A DNA stretch of 64,000 nucleotides. Origin: Paenibacillus aquistagni (GTDB lineage Bacteria; Bacillota; Bacilli; Paenibacillales; Paenibacillaceae). The DNA lies in contig NZ_FXAZ01000009.1 of assembly GCF_900177815.1 (NCBI RefSeq), positions 62,001-126,000 of the forward strand, in the 5' to 3' direction. Both the position numbers and the translations under genes were made by a program. Each line of letters opens with the position of its first letter. The stretch's first letter is position 1. The notes under the pieces were generated by a model. That model was not told the origin of the DNA, ran no database searches, and worked only from the letters and a program-made list of their open reading frames with translations. This document shows, piece after piece, positions 35,191 to 43,032 of the stretch.

Positions 35191-35419
35191 ATAGCACCAG
35201 CCCCACCCCCGAAAAATAGTGAATTGAGTTTGTTTTCACGTAATCATTACGATTAACCATTATTTAGTAATTATAGATTGCGCGACGTCGAGCGATTTTA
35301 ATGCTGAATTCCACTAATTTATGTTAATTGAGTGCATCACAACATATATAGAGTTGCACTCGCAGAATATGAAGAAATATTGATATATCAAGCTATTTTT
35401 CACTTTAAAAAGTTGAGTG
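35191..35419. other. AT-rich gap upstream of the packaging genes, candidate late promoter or packaging site
   Basis: A 229-base non-coding stretch with two symmetric elements: GAGTGCA...TGCACTC arms (about 35334-35365) and a GC-rich CGCGACGTCGAGCG patch (35281-35294) in otherwise AT-rich DNA. No gene with a ribosome site is visible. Position just before the packaging genes suits a late promoter and a cos site; neither is proven. Confidence 0.35.
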
Positions 35420-36004
35420 CTACATAATACGTTTTTTTGAATAACTCAAGCGCAATACAGCCTTATCCATAGCATCCTGAGTAAGCCCTAAATACATCAA
35501 AGTTATAGCTTGGGTGCTATGGTTGAACATGTGCATTAGTAACGCTATGTTTGTAGGGTCTTGCATATAAAGATGATACCCCCACGTTTTACGCATCGTG
35601 TGGCAACCTATTTCAGTAAGATTGAATTCTTTCGCTGCTGTGTTGAGCATCTTATATGCTGTTGAACGGTGGATAGGACTTCCCACTTCACCGCTTATGG
35701 TCTTTTTCTGTCGACTCGCAAACAGATATTCATCATCGTTCATATCAGCAATATATTGTTCAAGTACGTCCTTGATATCTGGATGGATAATGAATTTCTT
35801 GATTTTCCCTGTCTTGCCCTCTCGAATAGTGATGTGAGTCTTGTTCCTCACTGCGCCAGCCGTTAAGGAAAGCAAGTCAGTAACTCGTAAGCCACTATAA
35901 ATACCAAGACAAAAGAATAAAAAGTTCCTTACACTCTGATTCCAAAAATATTGTTTAAGCCCCTCGATGACTCTTACATCTCTGATCGGTTGAACAAACT
36001 TCAT
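35420..36004 (-). CDS. Catalytic-core-only tyrosine recombinase
   Basis: A 194-residue protein consisting of the catalytic domain of a tyrosine recombinase: Arg40 (SGLRVTDLL), Lys64, His135-Arg138 (CHTMRKTWGY), His162 and Tyr171. The N-terminal core-binding (SAM-like) and arm-binding domains are absent. It is distinct from the integrase at 46904-48013 and is transcribed with the late genes. Similar short recombinases sit before the packaging genes of many Bacillus and Paenibacillus phages; a role in multimer resolution or DNA end processing is a guess. Confidence 0.82.
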   Translation of the reverse strand: MKFVQPIRDVRVIEGLKQYFWNQSVRNFLFFCLGIYSGLRVTDLLSLTAGAVRNKTHITIREGKTGKIKKFIIHPDIKDVLEQYIADMNDDEYLFASRQKKTISGEVGSPIHRSTAYKMLNTAAKEFNLTEIGCHTMRKTWGYHLYMQDPTNIALLMHMFNHSTQAITLMYLGLTQDAMDKAVLRLSYSKKRIM

Positions 36005-36153
36005 TTCTGATCACCTACCGTAATGCAAATGAAGGGTTTGGAGCAAAACTGTTTCGATCCTTCCCATTTTCCCCATACACAGCCCTTGCACATAATAGGC
36101 TGTGTAGGCTCCTTGTATAGAGGGACGACTTTCTTTTTACGTCTTCCTGCCAT
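36001..36153 (-). CDS. Small cysteine-rich, putative zinc-binding protein
   Basis: A 50-residue basic protein beginning MAGRRKKKVVPLYKEP, with CKGC followed by two further Cys (FCSKPFIC), a possible zinc knuckle. GAGGTGAAAGGAG precedes the ATG. Its stop overlaps the recombinase start (ATGA), so the two are coupled. Function unknown. Confidence 0.6.
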   Translation of the reverse strand: MAGRRKKKVVPLYKEPTQPIMCKGCVWGKWEGSKQFCSKPFICITVGDQK

Positions 36154-36261
36154 GTCTCCTTTCACCTCGATTCCTTGGAGGTTCGGATTCACGATAGGCG
36201 GTAATTCTGACCAACCAATTAATGATTTTCATCATGACTCCACACCCTTTCATGACAATAT

Positions 36262-36287
36262 AAAAAAGCCGCTGAATAATCAGCGAC
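36262..36287 (-). terminator. Terminator of the two-gene accessory module
   Basis: GCCGCTG (36268-36274) pairs with CAGCGAC (36281-36287) with one G-T pair; on the minus strand TTTTTTATA follows. It separates the module from the recombinase operon. Confidence 0.8.
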
Positions 36288-36328
36288 TAAATTTAGTAAA
36301 GTAAATTAGTTTAATACCACCTTGTTCA

Positions 36329-36862
36329 TCAACTATTTTGCAATCTTTTTTTTGAATTACGAATTCGAGCTTCCTCTCTCTCTTCTCTGCTTAAATTATT
36401 GTTCTCAGGTACATCTTCCTTAATATTGCTCTTGAATAAAATAAGCATCATAACTAATACAATACGCATGGAAGATGGGAGAAACCAAAAAATTGTGAAT
36501 TGCCACAGGATAAAAGGCAAGATAATATCAGGTTTATCAATAAATGGATACATAACTCCCGAAGCAATCACAGTTATAAAACCTAAAATAACAGTTTCGG
36601 ATAGATAATATGCGAATAATCTCTTCCCTCGAACCTGAAATATGTGCTTTACAATATCAGAATCCTTAATGCTAACTAAAATCCCCATAAGTGCTGCGAT
36701 AAATCCCACGAGTATAGACGAAAAAGTAATTGTCCCATCTATAATTTTTTCAAAATTATCGATTTTCGAATTAAATCCATAACTGGTTGCAATACTTGTG
36801 AACAAAACTGCAATAAGGAATGGAAATGAAACCTCAAGGAATACCAACAGTTTTTCCTTCAC
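36329..36862 (-). CDS. Four-helix membrane protein of a two-gene accessory module
   Basis: A 177-residue protein with four hydrophobic segments (about 8-28, 42-65, 85-107, 115-140) and a charged C-terminal cytosolic tail (NNNLSREEREEARIRNSKKRL). It starts at GTG 36862 with AAGGAA upstream, six bases after the stop of the preceding gene, so it is translationally coupled to it. No family recognised. Low GC and isolation between terminators mark it as cargo. A small membrane partner coupled to a soluble protein of about 300 residues recalls the layout of the Kiwa (KwaA/KwaB) defence system, but I cannot show homology. Confidence 0.7.
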   Translation of the reverse strand: MKEKLLVFLEVSFPFLIAVLFTSIATSYGFNSKIDNFEKIIDGTITFSSILVGFIAALMGILVSIKDSDIVKHIFQVRGKRLFAYYLSETVILGFITVIASGVMYPFIDKPDIILPFILWQFTIFWFLPSSMRIVLVMMLILFKSNIKEDVPENNNLSREEREEARIRNSKKRLQNS

Positions 36863-36868
36863 ACAGAA

Positions 36869-37783
36869 TCATTCCTTCATTAAGTAATCAAGTATTTTTC
36901 TTTTTTTATTATTCTGATGATAAATTTCATGCATTTTTTCGGCTATAGCTTCATGACTTAACGTTGTTCTTTTTTCCATTTGAAAACTTCCAAAGTCATG
37001 AGTTTTCTTAGCAAACAAATCAACAATTTCAACCGCAGTATCATCTGTATATTTATAATGCAACTCAGCTTTTTTCATTAAACCATTATCCTGATTGTCC
37101 ATGATATCTTGAATTGTATCAATCATTGTTTGTGAATCTAGTGATTTATCCTTTGTTCTTCCCACCGAAATAACCACTTCACCTGTTACACCTTCAAACT
37201 TTCCAAAATTATTTAACATCGCAATTACAGGTCCATTTCCTGCTGGTTTTTTTGAATGTATGTCAGCAAATTTAAGATGAATCTTTCTAAACTTCTCTGC
37301 TTTTTTTACATTTTCGAACATGCCTTTCGGTGCAATTGGTCTTAAATGAATTGTTTCTTCCTCATTATCCCATAACCGATTTAAGTAGAATTCAACACCA
37401 CTTGGTCCCAAACTTGATCGGTTTCGTTGCAACATAAGAATGTGATGATCCTCATCATATAATGCGGTAACCTCATTCCCAATATACTCATCATCATCTA
37501 ATTCTAATGGTTCTACTTTTCCATCTAATTTACCCTTTGAAGGAATATTGTCCCCTAATCTTACAAAATGTAAAAAATAATAATTGAAATCGTCATCGAA
37601 CTGAGCTTTTTCTAATCTTGCCTTTTCAGAATAAAAGTCATACGTTCTATCAATTAATGCGTTGATCTTGTTTGCTTTATTGATCCATCGAACTAAGTCA
37701 AATAATTTATCTTTGTTATTCGTTGAATCTTTAGTTCTATAAACAACCTCATAATATTCAAATCTCACATTTTTATATTTCAT
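36869..37783 (-). CDS. DUF6731-like soluble protein of a two-gene accessory module
   Basis: A 304-residue protein from MKYKNVRFEYYEVVY; AGGAGGG is 7 bases before this ATG. The segment HFVRLGDNIPSKG ... DDDEYIGNEVTALYDEDHHILMLQRNRSSLGPSGVEFYLNRLW resembles what I recall of the DUF6731 family, whose function is not known to me; the family call is tentative. The C-terminal third is mixed alpha/beta, ending in a basic helix. It is coupled to a four-helix membrane protein. It is not a known phage structural or replication gene, and its AT-rich composition suggests recent acquisition. Confidence 0.6.
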   Translation of the reverse strand: MKYKNVRFEYYEVVYRTKDSTNNKDKLFDLVRWINKANKINALIDRTYDFYSEKARLEKAQFDDDFNYYFLHFVRLGDNIPSKGKLDGKVEPLELDDDEYIGNEVTALYDEDHHILMLQRNRSSLGPSGVEFYLNRLWDNEEETIHLRPIAPKGMFENVKKAEKFRKIHLKFADIHSKKPAGNGPVIAMLNNFGKFEGVTGEVVISVGRTKDKSLDSQTMIDTIQDIMDNQDNGLMKKAELHYKYTDDTAVEIVDLFAKKTHDFGSFQMEKRTTLSHEAIAEKMHEIYHQNNKKRKILDYLMKE

Positions 37784-38002
37784 CATTATCCCTCCTGATA
37801 TGCCACACTTCGACACCAAGAAGAGTTTTCCTTCAATGTGAAATTAAAGTATTTATGAATAATTCAATTGAGAACGACAAATTAAAGCGAATATACAGGC
37901 CGTTTTATCTTCTAATTCTTTATTTAAAAAGCACAAAAAAATAATTCAAATGTCGGATAGACAAGAAGGATTAGTAGGTTCTAAGGCGAAGTTTGTAGAT
38001 AC

Positions 38003-38191
38003 TCACCTAATTATGTCAATGATTGGAGTTGATGCAACGATCTTGAGTTGTTGATTCTCGCTAATTCTTCTATTGTCCTCATCAACCTCTACAACTACAA
38101 GATCACCTTCGACCAAATTATCAGATTGCCCCATGATAACTTCATATGCCCTACCATTCTTCATTATAAGTATGTCACCTATTTCAATCAT
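38003..38191 (-). CDS. Small beta-rich hypothetical protein
   Basis: A 62-residue acidic protein, MIEIGDILIMKNGRAYEVIM followed by GDLVVVEVDEDNRRI, with an SH3-like strand pattern. AAGGATG lies 9 bases before the ATG. It starts 31 bases from the divergent gene at 38223 and reads toward the two-gene module about 220 bases away, so it may be the first gene of that transcript or a regulator. No family recognised. Confidence 0.5.
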   Translation of the reverse strand: MIEIGDILIMKNGRAYEVIMGQSDNLVEGDLVVVEVDEDNRRISENQQLKIVASTPIIDIIR

Positions 38192-38222
38192 TAAATTTCA
38201 CATCCTTACGGGAGGTTTTTTT

Positions 38223-39368
38223 ATGACTGTTGATAAGTTAGTGAGAAAAAGTGAACTCGTTAAATTATTAGATACTTCTGACGAGTTCGAAAAAGCTGTC
38301 TACGACAATTTTTCCGGTGATGAATACTCAGATTCACAAGAATTCATGAACATAAGCGGCATCAAGAATATATATGATTTGTTGATCCCAACAAAAAAAT
38401 GGACAAAGGAAGATTTTACAAAAGAATCTCGTGCAATTTCCATAGCTGGTGCAGAATTAGATGAAGATGGGAATTCACAACTTATTATTTCATTAGATGA
38501 TGTAAAAGATGCATTTATTACCACAAGCGATGCAGTAAACCAACTATTTGCTCCTGTGAAAATGAGTAACTATGCTAAATTTCTTATTGAAGATCAAGAC
38601 CATGAGCATTTTCCTATGTTATTAAGCAACTTTGATTATTGGTTCAAAGGTATTAATGCGGAAGAAATGGTTTTAGTTCGTACTGTAATTGAAGATGGGA
38701 AAAGAATTGTGAGATGTTTCGCTACACCATCATACAGACCTATCGATAACCATGTCCTTCTATACATTGCTTTGTGGGCACTTGAACAACTTGATGTTAA
38801 ATTTAGACTTGCTTTAGCTCGTATTGATCATTCGAGTATGAAACTAGATTTCGTGTCCGAAGAAGATATTGTACTAAAGGGAATTGGAAAACTGAGTTAT
38901 GGATTTACACTAGTTAACAGTGAATCAAAAGAAAAAACGGTAGGTTTTCATCCAACATTTGAATTAACTAATAGCGACAATACTTCTGCAACATTAATAA
39001 TGGATAAACCAATTTCGATAGTTCATCGTGGTAAGTCAATGGATCCTATCATCCATAAACTAACGGAAATTAACGAAATAAAAAGCCATCTCAAATGGGT
39101 TGTAGAAGTAATAAAAATCGCGCATACTGCTAAAATAGATGATATTTTTGCTTTTAAAGTTCAACAAGCCATAATAAAAATAATTGGTCCTAAAGAATTT
39201 GGTCAATTCGCATCGACATTCACTGCAATTTCAAGCAACAACACTATTAACCTCCTTCAATTCTTTGGACGATTAAACGAAATGAAAGTCGCGGACGAAG
39301 ATAAAGCAATTAAAGTAAAAGTGTTATTTTGGAAATTCCTTGAACAATATAAAAAAGACATAACTTAA
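38223..39368 (+). CDS. Hypothetical cargo protein on the plus strand
   Basis: A 381-residue soluble protein, MTVDKLVRKSELVKLLDTSD, preceded by GGGAGG 7 bases before ATG 38223; the frame extends upstream but without a ribosome site. It has no signal peptide, membrane segment or motif I recognise. It is the only long plus-strand gene between the late region and the lysogeny switch, AT-rich, and followed by a perfect terminator palindrome. Those features mark it as a moron expressed independently of the lytic programme. Confidence 0.75.
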   Translation: MTVDKLVRKSELVKLLDTSDEFEKAVYDNFSGDEYSDSQEFMNISGIKNIYDLLIPTKKWTKEDFTKESRAISIAGAELDEDGNSQLIISLDDVKDAFITTSDAVNQLFAPVKMSNYAKFLIEDQDHEHFPMLLSNFDYWFKGINAEEMVLVRTVIEDGKRIVRCFATPSYRPIDNHVLLYIALWALEQLDVKFRLALARIDHSSMKLDFVSEEDIVLKGIGKLSYGFTLVNSESKEKTVGFHPTFELTNSDNTSATLIMDKPISIVHRGKSMDPIIHKLTEINEIKSHLKWVVEVIKIAHTAKIDDIFAFKVQQAIIKIIGPKEFGQFASTFTAISSNNTINLLQFFGRLNEMKVADEDKAIKVKVLFWKFLEQYKKDIT

Positions 39369-39379
39369 TGGTGCAATTA

Positions 39380-39400
39380 GCCGCCTCTAGTAGAGGCGGC
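39380..39400. terminator. Terminator palindrome after the plus-strand cargo gene
   Basis: GCCGCCTCTA (39380-39389) and TAGAGGCGGC (39391-39400) form a perfect 10-base stem around one base. The plus-strand tail is TACCCTTCTAATTTT. It could stop transcription from both convergent genes. Confidence 0.75.
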
Positions 39401-39465
39401 TACCCTTCTAATTTTAAAATTTTATCTTTCATATATAGGTGGCAACCGTAGGGCAAAAAATGAAC

Positions 39466-39939
39466 TTAAAAAAATAGACTGCATTGAAGCTCCGCTTCTA
39501 TCTTTTGCGCGGCTCTGTCTATGTAGCTTTGAACCGTGCTTTTGGATACATCCATTTCTAATGCAATTTGACTCAATGAGAAACACAATCCTTTATGCAA
39601 CGTATAGGCTTGTCTCTCCTGTACAGTTAAGGTAGATAGCGCCATATCAATTTGCAACCTTCCAGATTCAGATATGTTTGTATAACTCCCGCAACCTGAA
39701 GGAGCTGCGTAAGATTGCATCCATAATGGATCTAATGGTGTAGTGCGCTGCTGCACCGAACGACGGTGTATACCTCGTCGATTCTCAGGGTGATGCCCTT
39801 TCTTTAAATAATCTATAGAAAATTGCGTACTCGAAATCATTTCGCCAATTATTTTGGCATCATCCTCATCAGGCGCTTGCTCTTTCGCCTTTACAAGAAT
39901 CTTCATCGTCTTCTTGTACTCTGGAATCAAGTCCTGCAT
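39466..39939 (-). CDS. Sigma-like (region 4) late transcription regulator
   Basis: A 157-residue protein. The C-terminal part (about 95-150) is a sigma-70 region 4-like HTH: LSTLTVQERQAYTLHKGL, then SLSQIALEMDVSKSTVQSYIDRAAQKI. There is no region 2, as in phage sigma-like activators and ArpU-type late regulators. GAGGAGG precedes the ATG. Located at the end of the early operon, it probably turns on the late genes, whose promoter should lie further left. Confidence 0.8.
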   Translation of the reverse strand: MQDLIPEYKKTMKILVKAKEQAPDEDDAKIIGEMISSTQFSIDYLKKGHHPENRRGIHRRSVQQRTTPLDPLWMQSYAAPSGCGSYTNISESGRLQIDMALSTLTVQERQAYTLHKGLCFSLSQIALEMDVSKSTVQSYIDRAAQKIEAELQCSLFF

Positions 39940-40001
39940 ACCGTTCCTCCTCGATGACTAGGACATCATCAATTATTTTCATTTCCATTTGCTTTAACAT
40001 G
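39870..40001 (-). CDS. Possible small protein overlapping the sigma-like gene
   Basis: A 43-residue ORF (MLKQMEMKIIDDVLVIEEER ...) with GGGAGG at good spacing, starting directly after the beta-clamp stop. It overlaps the sigma-like gene by 70 bases in another frame. The strong ribosome site argues for translation; it could also serve to couple translation of the sigma-like gene. Confidence 0.4.
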
Positions 40002-41063
40002 TCATACCTCCCGATTTTTGATAGCTCCGATCATGAACTTGCAATCTTCACCATTGATGACCAAGGGCGAATCCGCACCCAAGAACCCTAGTTCTGTCTT
40101 ATCTGTTGAAGCTGCTTTGATAGCGTGGATAAGATGGGTTGAGTCATAAACAACTTTTAACTCTTGCCCATCGGTTTCAGCGTGAAGGATGTCAGTAACA
40201 TCCCCCAATTCATTGCGAGCAGCTATTCCTATACCGTCAACTTTGGTACTCAAGAACACTTCTTTTGCTCCTTTGGTGTTGCTCTTGTCTGCTGTAATTG
40301 TTGCTAGTTCGACCGATTTTAAGAGTTCATTAGAATCTACCTTGACTGTGCAAACCGTTTGCTTATCAAGCAACTTTAATACTGCTGGATAATTGCCGTT
40401 GAGCGTTCGTGTATATAGGATGTGAGTATCTGTAGCAAACACCCCATAATTATCTTTAATGGAAAAACTCACTTCCCCAACATCAAGGATGCCTTCCACC
40501 CATTTAAGGTGTTCCTTTGGGAGAATTGCCTCAAATTGTTCGTCTGAGGGAAGTTCAATCCTGAACATGGCAAACTGTTTTTTATCTGTGCCCGTGAATG
40601 TCAATTGATTTCCAGAAGCACAAATATGAAGCCCTTTTATAGCGTCTGGAACCTTTTCGTATTGTATTGCATGGTTAGTCTTCTTGATCGCTTTTCGCAT
40701 TACTGAAGCTGGTATTGTAAAGAACCATTGATCAGGTTCTTCTATCTCATGCGTGAATGTATCGTCTAAAGTTGCAATGGACACCTTGGCACTTTCACCG
40801 ATTACATATAACTTTTTGTCCTTCGTCTGAAGCTTGATTATGTCCCCTCTTATTTTAGAGAGGACATCATACAAGATGGTACATGACACGGTTACTCGTC
40901 CTTGGTCTTGTACTTCGGCTTCTATAGTCGACTTAGTAATGACCGTGTCATCTGAGCTGATTAGGTAAATTTTATCGATGGCGTCAATATTCAGAATTGC
41001 TTTTGGGAAAGACATGCATTTCAAAGTTTTTAGCAGATGGTGTTTGTTAGCGCTGCATTTCAT
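40002..41063 (-). CDS. Phage-encoded DNA polymerase III beta subunit (sliding clamp)
   Basis: A 353-residue protein from MKCSANKHHLLKTLKCMSFP. The three-domain clamp pattern is recognisable: FTIPASVMRKAIKKTNHAIQYEKVPDAIKGLHICASGNQLTFTGTDKKQFAMFRIELP in the middle and DGQELKVVYDSTHLIHAIKAASTDKTELGFLGADSPLVI near the end. It is divergent from host DnaN and lacks the usual conserved C-terminal tail. GGAGAGTG precedes the ATG. A phage clamp suggests replication partly independent of the host clamp. Confidence 0.85.
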   Translation of the reverse strand: MKCSANKHHLLKTLKCMSFPKAILNIDAIDKIYLISSDDTVITKSTIEAEVQDQGRVTVSCTILYDVLSKIRGDIIKLQTKDKKLYVIGESAKVSIATLDDTFTHEIEEPDQWFFTIPASVMRKAIKKTNHAIQYEKVPDAIKGLHICASGNQLTFTGTDKKQFAMFRIELPSDEQFEAILPKEHLKWVEGILDVGEVSFSIKDNYGVFATDTHILYTRTLNGNYPAVLKLLDKQTVCTVKVDSNELLKSVELATITADKSNTKGAKEVFLSTKVDGIGIAARNELGDVTDILHAETDGQELKVVYDSTHLIHAIKAASTDKTELGFLGADSPLVINGEDCKFMIGAIKNREV

Positions 41064-41346
41064 TTCGTTCACTCTCCGTCCAATACTCGTCTGGAACAGA
41101 ATATACATTGGGCTGAGTATCCCAAACTTCTAGCTTCAAGCCTTCTTCATGAAAATTCTCCAGCCTGAAAGTGTAAATCACATCTGAGTTATAAATACTT
41201 CTTACTTCGATTTTGTCGCCCATCCAGTCAGAAACTCTCCCTTTAACATCACATTTATCGCCTTCTTCGTCTTTCCCAGTAACAAGTACAATTCGATACA
41301 ATAAATCAGGTCTGAATACCCATGCTTTAACGGCTAGATTTCTCAT
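41047..41346 (-). CDS. Hypothetical early protein
   Basis: A 99-residue beta-rich protein (MRNLAVKAWVFRPDLLYRIV ... VPDEYWTESERNEMQR) that overlaps the clamp gene by 17 bases. GGAGGG lies upstream of the ATG. I do not recognise it. Position suggests a small replication accessory or regulator. Confidence 0.6.
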   Translation of the reverse strand: MRNLAVKAWVFRPDLLYRIVLVTGKDEEGDKCDVKGRVSDWMGDKIEVRSIYNSDVIYTFRLENFHEEGLKLEVWDTQPNVYSVPDEYWTESERNEMQR

Positions 41347-41375
41347 GATATGAGTCCCTCCATTTATGAAATATA

Positions 41376-41389
41376 AGACCGTACGTTCG
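41376..41389. promoter_or_regulatory. LexA-like box, imperfect
   Basis: AGACCGTACGTTCG differs at two positions from the Gram-positive LexA consensus CGAACRNRYGTTCG. It lies about 30 bases upstream of the gene at 41047-41346. Weak candidate. Confidence 0.3.
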
Positions 41390-41432
41390 GCAAAATGGAT
41401 GCAATGAATCGTCTCAGTGTAGATGCACCGAG

Positions 41433-42731
41433 CTAGCTAGCAATATCTACGAATTTATTGAAGTTCTTTAAGTAAGCCATTTCGATTAAGCCCGTTCCCG
41501 TGTTCCGTCCTTTAGCAACGTTCACTTCAACAATATTTTTCTTTTCTGAATCGGTGTTATAGTAATCATCCCGATATAGGAATATGACCATGTCAGCATC
41601 ATATTCAATCTTTCCTGATTCCCTTAAGTCGGACATCATCGGTCGCTTATCTTGTCGCTGCTCTACACTACGACTCAGAGAACTGATGACTACGATAGGG
41701 CAATCATTCTCGCGGGCAATCTCCTTTAACTTTCCGCTGATATAGCCGACTTCTTCAGTCTTGCTGCTGAAATTCTTCCCTCCATGAATCAACTGAAGGT
41801 AATCAATAAACACTATGATTCTTCCGTGCTTTTTCTTGAAGGCTTTTACCTTGGACGCAATCTGACTGATGGTAGCACTTGGCGAGTCGTCAATGTGTAT
41901 AGGCATATCTGCGACGATTTGACGAGCCATTGTGTACTTTCCCCAATCTTGGTCGTTGAGGTTCCCTGTTCGAATCTTGAAGCTATCAATATGCCCTACA
42001 GCAGAAATGACACGCTCTGAAACTGGCACATCCGGCATTTCTAGACTTATGATTCCTACAGCATCGACCGTCCCTGATTTTGCGGCAGCGATTGCGTCAT
42101 TAAGCATATAAGCCGTTTTACCTACCGAAGGACGAGCTGCAACAATAATTAAATCTTGCTTTTGATACCCGCCTGTTAATTTGTCCATCACTGTACTTGC
42201 AGTCTTTACACCCGTAAGACCCTTCATTTTTTGACGCTCGGCTAATTTATCTTCGTGATCAACCAGCACGTCAGACATCGGCCTGAATGTTCGTTCTGGC
42301 TTCGTCTCATCCGCGAGACTCTGAACACTATCCAACACAGAACTGATAAACTGTTCATTGTCTTCGCTATATCGACCCTCACGAAATTTAGCTTGTAGTG
42401 TTTCGAGCATCTTTCGTTTCAAACTCAAGTCCTTTATGATCTCTTCATAATGTTTGAAGTTAGATACGGAAGGAACGCTTTCCGCAAGCTTGGATACATA
42501 CGAAACGCCGCCGACCTCTACTAAAGAGTCACCAAGCTCTTGCGATAATGTAACAAAGTCAATGGGCGTTCCTTCTTCATGCAGCCGTGCCATTCCTTCA
42601 AAAATGACTTTGTGCGAAGCGTAATAAAAGTCATTTGCATGGAGCTTGGTATGATCCATGTAATCAGGTTTTAGCAAGATGCTGCCTAAAACGGATGTTT
42701 CAGCATCAAGGTTATAAAATTCACTGTGCAT
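41433..42731 (-). CDS. Replicative DNA helicase, DnaB type
   Basis: A 432-residue hexameric helicase. The N-terminal domain begins LDAETSVLGSILLKPDYMD; the RecA-like domain has Walker A AARPSVGKTAYM and a Walker B region IIVFIDYLQLIHGG, with SLSRSVEQRQDKRPMMSDLRESGKIEYDADMVIFLYR typical of DnaB motif 3/4. It works with the loader encoded just upstream (42721-43032, overlapping by 11 bases). Confidence 0.95.
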   Translation of the reverse strand: MHSEFYNLDAETSVLGSILLKPDYMDHTKLHANDFYYASHKVIFEGMARLHEEGTPIDFVTLSQELGDSLVEVGGVSYVSKLAESVPSVSNFKHYEEIIKDLSLKRKMLETLQAKFREGRYSEDNEQFISSVLDSVQSLADETKPERTFRPMSDVLVDHEDKLAERQKMKGLTGVKTASTVMDKLTGGYQKQDLIIVAARPSVGKTAYMLNDAIAAAKSGTVDAVGIISLEMPDVPVSERVISAVGHIDSFKIRTGNLNDQDWGKYTMARQIVADMPIHIDDSPSATISQIASKVKAFKKKHGRIIVFIDYLQLIHGGKNFSSKTEEVGYISGKLKEIARENDCPIVVISSLSRSVEQRQDKRPMMSDLRESGKIEYDADMVIFLYRDDYYNTDSEKKNIVEVNVAKGRNTGTGLIEMAYLKNFNKFVDIAS

Positions 42732-43032
42732 GCTGATCCCTGCCTTCTGGAAGGTAAGCTTGAGCGTTCCAAGTGTCTAGCAGCTCAATACGTTGCTTTG
42801 TCTCCTGCATTCTACGATTTGCAAGCATCTGCCCCCGATCTTCTACAATCTCCGCGATTGTTGGCGGATACTTGCTCGTTAACATGTGGCGGTGAAGGTT
42901 ATGGGCTGCAATGCTGTAATCAACATCCTTCAACATCGTTTCCCACAACGCGATATACTCATCAGTTATTTCTACCGTCTGGTAAGCCGTTGATACTAGC
43001 GAAAGCAAATGCATCACCTGTTTGGGACTCAC
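42721..43032 (-). CDS. Helicase loader/inhibitor (G39P-like)
   Basis: About 103 residues (VSPKQVMHLLSLVSTAYQTVEITDEYIALWETMLKDVDYSIAAHNLHRHMLTSKYPPTIAEI), the pattern of SPP1 G39P-type loaders that keep the DnaB-type helicase inactive until it is delivered to the origin. GTG at 43032 is preferred because GGGGGAG is 7 bases away; a TTG two codons earlier is too close. It overlaps the initiator gene by about 70 bases. Confidence 0.85.
   Translation of the reverse strand: MSPKQVMHLLSLVSTAYQTVEITDEYIALWETMLKDVDYSIAAHNLHRHMLTSKYPPTIAEIVEDRGQMLANRRMQETKQRIELLDTWNAQAYLPEGRDQHAQ

Noticed and set aside
36329-37783. Calling the two-gene module Kiwa (KwaA/KwaB)
   Set aside because: Only size and membrane topology agree; no DUF4868 signature can be shown by eye, so it is left as a hypothesis.
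39380-39400. Perfect palindrome considered as a recombination site
   Set aside because: Position after the cargo gene stop and GC-rich stem with a one-base loop fit a terminator; no second copy was noticed.
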